From Diplosphaera chodatii (Eukaryota > Chlorophyta > Trebouxiophyceae > Prasiolales > Stichococcaceae): a stretch of 64,000 nt of DNA. The notes below the pieces were generated by a model. The model saw only the letters and a program-made list of their open reading frames with translations, was not told the origin of the DNA and did not search any database. The DNA is taken from assembly GCA_032358165.1 (NCBI GenBank), contig JAALGY010000019.1, positions 744,001 through 808,000 on the forward strand. Reading direction: 5' to 3'. Both the position numbers and the translations under genes were made by a program. Shown here piece by piece: positions 57,839 to 64,000 of the stretch; within the stretch, counting starts at the first letter, position 1; each line of letters opens with the position of its first letter.

Positions 57839-60800
57839 TCACTTATTGGCGCCTGCTGCTCTCCGTGCGGTGCCCACCTCGCATGCGTTGACCTGCGCGG
57901 GGCAAGCAGGCAGCTCAGCAGTGACCACAGCCTGTCCGCTTGCAGCAGTGCACTGCACACAACAGGTGGCCGTGGCACGCACCTTGGCGGCAAAGCGCAG
58001 GGAGCACAGCGACTCGGGTGCAGCGGCCGGTGCCGGTGCGACGTTCACAAACATGAGCGTCTTCGCATCGCCCCCCAGCGCCGGCTGCACATGCCGACAT
58101 GTGCAGATCAGTGGACTGCAGTATGTTTCAACATCGCTTGGCAGCCATCAGAGTGCAAGCGTCTTAGATGTGGAAAATACACCGGGGCATCTGTACCTGC
58201 AGGAGCCAGGTGAGCTTGGAGTTGCGGTAGGGGATGTGCGCCTCCTTGTTGGCCAGCGCCATGATGACGTCCCCTGCAAATGCAGACGAGCATCAGTGTG
58301 GTGCAATAATCCACATGCAAAGTACTTCTACTACAACCAAGTGGACACCCTGAGCTAGGCTTGGGCTGCCATTTCGCGAGGGCGTGCAAGGTGAGGAGCA
58401 ATCGCCCGCACCCAGGGCGGACAGGCTCTTGTTGATGTTCTGCGTCTCCTTCAGGCGGTCGCCCTGCGCCAGGGAGCGCGACAGCCGCTCGCTGCCTGCC
58501 AGGTCAATCAGGTTTAGCGCCCCTGTGCGCACAGCAGAATGCCCAGTGCGTTCAAACTGGTTGCTCATACACCACATGTGCACAACATTGCCCATGTTGT
58601 GCGGGACTTGCATCAGATGCGATGCACCAAAGCCACGTACCACTGTGGGTCATGCAAGAAATACAGTACCCAGGGTGACCGAGCCCAGACTGGGGAGGCG
58701 CACCTGAGACTGTCTGGCCGCTGGCGGCGTTGCGCCCTGAGATGGACAGCATGAACACCATGTGCGAGCGGCTGGAGTGCTCGTTCAACGCCGTGGCGCC
58801 CACCGCGCGGTGCTTCATGGCGCGCTCCAGCAGCGAAGCCACCTGCACGCGGAATGGCCGGCGCTCAGCTGCCCGCTCAGCGGCACACATGCATCGCTCC
58901 CTCAAACAGCAGCTCGTTGTGTTCTGCCAGGTGCAGATGCCTCGCCAGGGTGACAACCATCAGAACTGGAGCGGGTCTGCGGGGTTGGCAGCACTGGCGC
59001 TGCGCTCTGCGGGACTAACAGCACCTTGTCAGGCCGCCGCACGTCCAGCGCCTCGATGTAGCTCACCGACGTGCCGCCTCGGTCGTCGTGTGACACCTGC
59101 ACCCCAGGCGGCACCGCTCGGGCTGCATGTCGGAAAGTGCCTACAACCAAAAGTTGCTGCGCCGCTGCCTGCCTGGTCCCGCCGGTGACGGCTGTCTGCT
59201 GCAGCCAACTCGCGATGGGTCAAGTGCGCACCGAGTGCTTCTTGCCAGCGGGCGGCCCCTTGCCCAGCAGGTCCCTGTACTCCTCGTTGTAGCACTCCAG
59301 CATGCTGGCCTGCGAGCCACAGGTTAGGAGAGTCTGACTGCTGCTGTCACCATGATGCCGAATGTCGAGCACACATGTTGCCAGCGTTGTACCATCCTTC
59401 CACACCTTGTCAGCACCAAGTGTGTGGGCTCTACCCTGCAACAGCCACGATGACATGCCACTGCAGCGGGCACCTTCATGTCGAAGGACCAGCCGGAAGT
59501 CTCCAGCTCTGCGGAGGCTGCAAACAGCTGTGCCATGGCGCGTGGGATCATGCCGTGCTGTGCTGGTGTGCCCAGCATGGTATGCGTCTTGCCAGAGCCC
59601 GTGGCACCTGAGAAGCCAGCGAGCATGTGCATTCCGGTGCCTGGCACACCGTGCTGGGCCAGAAAGGATGCCCTTGCATACAGCAGGTGGGGCAGAGGCA
59701 CAGCCGCACCGTAAGCAAAGATGCAGACGCGGTAGCCATCCAGCGCGGACTGCACCAGCTGCGAGATCTCATCAAACACCTCTTCCTGCAGCACAATCAG
59801 CAGTTTGCGTCTGACAGTGTTGACATCTTGACCAAAGTTTCAGCACAGCTGATGCAAGCAGCTGGCAGTACGGCAAGGTTCACCTGGCTGGCAGAGGGGC
59901 CGAACACACGGTCAAAGGCAAAGCTATAGCGCTCGCTGCTGCCAGGCCGGTCACCGGCGGGCACCATCAGCTCCAGCGCTCTGCCTGCAGCACATGGTAT
60001 GTGCGCACGTTTGTCTGATCAGCGCTGCCATGCTGACTGCCTGTGGCCACAGGCAGAGACACATGGGAGCGTGGCACACCTTCACCAGCGGCTGGGACCT
60101 CGCAGGCAGTCTCGCCAGTCTCGTTCTCAGCCGCTGGTCGCACGCGGCAGAAGACACGGATGTTGCCTTTCAGTTCCTGCAGCAGCACGACAGCGGGGGG
60201 ATCAGAGGTGTTGCTGTATACCCAGGCCGCCAGACGGGTGCTGTATAACAGGGGCGGAAGCAGTCATGAGGAATGTCCATTTTACAACAGGATGCGCGTG
60301 TAGCTCACCAGCACGGCATTGTGCAGCTTCTGGCGCACAGCCTCGAGCTCACCAATGCGGGCCTGTGCCACTGTGAGGGCCGCCTGCGCCTCTGTCAGCT
60401 GTGCGCCTAGCTCGGTCGCCTACAGCATGCTCACAAGCTCACTTGGCTGATGCTGCCTCAAGAACGTTTCCATGGCTTTCCACGGCTGCACACTCGAAGC
60501 CACTGGACCCTGTGCATACTGCTCAGTCATCAGCATGGGCGTGCAAGGACAACCTCGCGGCCATGGCCTTCAGTGGCAGCGTCTGCTGCTGCCTTGGCCG
60601 CCCTCACAGCATCCAGCTCTGCCTGCAGCTGCCTATTGGCCTTCACCTGCAAGGGGGCCACAGCTGCCTGCTTTATGGTTCCCCACAGGGCAGTGTCTCC
60701 GAGCAGGGCGCGCAGCATATCAGAGTGCAACAACCGGTGAATATTTGGATGACAACATGGTACGAGATGTTGCGGCTTGCCTGCGCCTGGCTCTGCGCTG

Positions 60801-62817
60801 TCAACAAGGCGCTCGCCGCCTGCTCGGCTGCAAGCACCTCCGCCGTGTTGCCGGATGCCTCACGCGCGGAAGCCAGCTGCTCTCGCGCTGACGCGAGGTC
60901 CTGGCATCGGCAACAAGGAGTCAAAAGGCGGGGACGACGTCATCAACACGCCAGCATACCACCAGTTGAGGTGGAACATCACCAAGGGCATGCGGGTGTT
61001 GCAATGCAAGCTGTCGCACAACCCCACACCTGCACAGCAGAGTCACGTGCTAAAGTCATGGCGGCCAGCTCGCCACGCAGCCGGGCAGCGTCTCCGGCTG
61101 CGGCATCACGAGCTGCCTCTGTCGTGCTGCAGGTTGCCTGCACCATACCAGAATGGGTGGCCTCCTGGCTGCATTGCCCTGTCCACCCACCTCTTGGGTG
61201 GGCAGCGGTCGCTGCCAGGAGCTCCATGCCACATGACCCAGCTAGGCTGCCTCACCTGCGCAGAGCGCATTGCAGCTTCTGCAGCTGTCAGCTGGCCCCG
61301 CAGCCCTGCGGCTTCCTCTCCCAGCACGTCGCGAGCGGCTGTGATGCTGGCGGCTGCGGCTTGTGCCTCTTTCAACTCGCCCTGCAGATCAGAGGACCAG
61401 ATCACAGAGCTGGTTTGAGTGAACACTGTGCATGCCTGGGACACGAGGAACAGCAGTCTTGCCTGCAGCTTGGCGTTGTATTCCTGCAGTTGCCCGTTGT
61501 ACCGCTGCGACTGGCCATGCAGCTCGTCCAGCGACGCCACCTTGCAGACAGTAGCTCACCCATTGTCGAAGCAAGGATGCAGGCGTTAGCTTGCAGATCA
61601 TTTGGGCAATGTCTTCCCCGCTGAGGTTGTTTGCGGAACGGCATGAGTGCGTCATGCTGCTGTGTCATCAAACTCTCCACGATGAGCATGGTTGAGCACC
61701 TGCTTTCGGGCCTCTGCCAGCTGCTCCTGCGCTGTCGCCGCCTCCTGTCTGCTGGCTGTCAGCGCCTCCTGGGCTGCGTCCCGCTCAGCCTCAAGGCTGT
61801 CCAGCTGCTCCTGCAACGCCACCAGCTTGGCTGCCTCCGCTGCCGTGGCGCCCTGCGCCTCCTTCAGCTGGCTCTGCACGTGGCAGTACTCACGGCGTGT
61901 CAGAGTCGTACATGCGCTAGATGGGCGGCTGATTCCCAAGCAGTGCTGCCATCCACCGCAGCACACAGCCTGATGTGCCGTAGCTGTTGCACGCACCTGT
62001 GCTCTGGCGACCTCGGCCCGGAGCTCCGCCAGCGCTGCCTCGTTCGCCGCCACCGCAGCCTCCCGCGCCTTCTCTTCCGCCACGAGATCAGTCATGAGCG
62101 CCTCCAGATCCGACTCTTGCCTGCATAAGGTCGTATCAGGTGAGGTTGCTTTGCTGTGCCCGCATATGCTCCAGCGTCACCTTTATAAAGTCTGACAGAC
62201 ATCAGCTCCTGGAATGCCAGGTCCGTCTGCAGATGACACTGCTCACGAGCGGGTGAGGTGGAGCAGGTGGCGGCCTGCTGCGCGCAGCCGCCGCATGTGC
62301 GCCGCCATGGCCTCCGCCTTGACCTTGGGGTCGTCCTTCTTCTTGAACGCCAGCTTGTGCGCCAGGCAGTGCTCCAGAGTCCAGCCGGTGGCCGCCGCCA
62401 CGGCATCCCAGTCCTCGCAGTCCTACGGCAATAGCTGGACTCTGCTAGGTGAAGCGTTTAGGACACTCTGAAATTTGCTGCTTACTGTGCATCAAGTAGT
62501 AGGTGATGTACAGTCCTACAGCTTGCCGGCCCTGAAAACGTCTTGCCATCACAGCGCACCATTGTGACGGTGACGGCTGCAGATGCCGTCGATGCTGCAG
62601 GGGCTGCCTTCTTGGCCGGTGGCTCGACGTCCGCATCTTGGCCGCTCAGCCGGCGCTTATTGCCCAGAGTGTTTTCCTGCGGCGTAGGTGGAGATGACGA
62701 GCTTTGATCGCTTGACCCTCGGACTACATGGTGTGGGGCTTCGCTAACAGTGTGAGCGGCACGTACCATCTCCGTGAGCGGCCCCTCCCACGGGGGATGC
62801 GGGATCTTGCTACTCAT
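57839..62817 (-). CDS. Kinesin-14, C-terminal motor, inferred minus-end directed
   Basis: ATG at 62817 starts [17 protein letters not shown], whose phase-0 donor (gtacgt) joins [13 protein letters not shown] and the basic stretch EPPAKKAAP (about 62680-62530). Then [18 protein letters not shown] (about 62390-62340) and a long coiled coil over several exons (62095-60320), for example [18 protein letters not shown]. The neck reads [16 protein letters not shown] then [14 protein letters not shown] (about 60360-60130), diagnostic of kinesin-14. Motor motifs: P-loop [13 protein letters not shown] across an intron (Ala for the commoner Gln), switch I NEHSSRSH (about 58780), switch II DLAGSE (about 58500), and [18 protein letters not shown]. 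The last two exons join as FAAK|VNACEVG, ending TGA 57839-57841. Role: spindle pole focusing and microtubule cross-linking. Confidence 0.92.
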
Positions 62818-63506
62818 GTTGGTAAGCTCAGCTGGGCCACTCAAGCGCTACACTCCAACCCTTGCTTTCATGTGGTGAACCGTGCAATCATGCAGCGGGA
62901 CTGCTGAGGTCGGCCTGGCGCTTGCGGTCTACAGACAGGAGGAGCCCGGGCTGCTTGCAACGCAGACAATACTGGCGAAAGCTGTCGATCCCAACGCAAG
63001 AGAGGCCTTGCGCCACGCGCCTCCCCCGCCGACGTCCGACAATACCAGCTTGGTGAATGCACGAGGAGTAATACACGTGTCAGCCGGTCGAGCGTAGCAA
63101 TGCGTGCACCCGTGACGCCGTGAGATATGTAACGACAGCTAGAGATCCAGGGTATACATTTCGTAAGGCCACAGCTTCCACTGCTGCCATCCTTGATCCT
63201 TCCAGTATTCGGTGGCCAGTGACGCAGTGAGGAACTGTCGAGGGACATCTGAACTCCGCCTCGCAAGGTTGTCTCATTGTATCATTGCTACTGTTCACGT
63301 AGGCAAAGTGGTAGACAGTTTGCTCGCTCTCTCCATGTCATTAGCGAGCAGCACAGCGCCGCGCTTGCGGCACTCCGATTGTCAACATGCGCAGAATCCT
63401 TCATTGCTCGCCACATACTTGTGCAATCAAAGGCCTGACCGCTGGGCGCTATTCTTCGACGTCCATGTGATGATTGAGTATTGCGCACTGCAGTAGGTGT
63501 CACTAT
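62818..63506. other. Intergenic, divergent promoter region
   Basis: About 690 bases between the kinesin start (-) and the start of the last gene (+). No supported exon. Confidence 0.45.
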
Positions 63507-64000
63507 ATGGCGTATGGCGGGTCCTGGCCCAGCGCCAAGCGGCAGCGCACTCAGCGCAGGGAGGTGCCGGAGCTGAATCCCACCGACGCAGGGTTCATTC
63601 CCGAGGTTTCGCTCCCGAACTTTGCAGCCGCAGCCCAGCGCGACGCCGCACGTGCAGCGGTGCAAGGCTACTCGCAGGTCTGCACGTCAGCTGGGCATCT
63701 TGGTCGTTATCATGTGGACTGTAATCACGCACCTCAAGTCAGACTGTCACCTGCAGCAGGTAGATGGAATGGCAACAACGGCGTCCTGTCCGCCCTGCTT
63801 GCAGGCACAGCAGCATGTGGTGGATCTGCTACAGCAGGCCCAGCAGCAGCGGCGCACGCTGCGGCCCACCGCTACACAGACAGCGGCCGCTGCGGGGCTA
63901 CAGCAGCCACCGCCCTTGCCGGCGGCACAGCGTGGTCCCGAGGGCGTGCTGGCCGACGTTGAGGACGACGCAGATGCAGCGGACGGGATGGCGACGGCAG
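63507..64000 (+). CDS. Unrecognised gene, 5' part only (runs off the window)
   Basis: ATG at 63507 opens MAYGGSWPSAKRQRTQRR, with a basic KRQRTQRR patch that could be a nuclear localisation signal, then PELNPTDAGFIPEVSLPN and AQRDAARAAVQGYSQ before a GT donor at about 63678. A second exon, probably starting after the acceptor at about 63804, reads AQQHVVDLLQQAQQQRRT and continues through Gln/Ala/Pro-rich and acidic sequence to the window edge. The clean start, donor and acceptor support a real gene. I do not recognise the family and give no function. Confidence 0.55.

Overview
This is a eukaryotic nuclear window, most likely from a chlorophyte green alga. A trebouxiophyte of the Coccomyxa/Chlorella kind is my inference from gene content, moderate-to-high GC and many short introns; I cannot name the species. 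Plant/algal markers include a chloroplast FtsH protease, a plastid ABC1K kinase, a SnRK2-like kinase, a bZIP28-type membrane-tethered unfolded-protein-response factor, a plant-type SPOC protein and a twin-arginine-targeted DUF1499 protein. Nearly all genes are broken by short GT-AG introns (donors often gtgcgt or gtgagc, acceptors often tgcag), with a few GC-AG introns. Exon joins were made by eye, so gene spans are firmer than individual splice sites. I see no prokaryotic operon, CRISPR array, rRNA, convincing tRNA, transposon or virus.

Layout: 19-1371 (-) DUF1499 protein; 1974-7149 (+) ARM-like/RRM/SPOC protein; 7242-8128 (-) cyclic phosphodiesterase; 8658-11929 (+) AlgH/UPF0301 protein with a large insertion; 12323-14892 (-) arabinose-5-phosphate isomerase with CBS domains; 15269-16229 (+) a frameshifted second cyclic phosphodiesterase; 16872-19904 (-) YAP-type bZIP 1; 20470-22644 (-) intronless FtsH; 23302-25397 (+) YAP-type bZIP 2; 26553-28802 (+) YAP-type bZIP 3; 30115-33757 (+) bZIP28/ATF6-like factor; 34281-39922 (-) ABC1K kinase; 40628-45838 (+) Pumilio protein; 46621-48650 (+) glycine-rich protein; 48967-51621 (-) TPR plus C-terminal J-domain co-chaperone; 52772-53821 (-) intronless SnRK2-like kinase; 54567-57450 (-) snurportin-1; 57839-62817 (-) kinesin-14; 63507-64000 (+) the start of an unrecognised gene.

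The genes are ordinary nuclear housekeeping and regulatory genes and do not form a pathway. The most unusual part is 16.9-33.8 kb, where four bZIP genes sit together, interrupted only by FtsH. Three of them share a fungal Pap1/YAP-like basic region and a long conserved C-terminal module that I do not recognise as a named domain. Other points of note are a decaying inverted duplicate of the cyclic phosphodiesterase, an AlgH fold split by a long insertion, a glycine-rich gene built from duplicated exons, a kinase with NRD in place of HRD, and a strong hairpin in the bZIP2-bZIP3 spacer.
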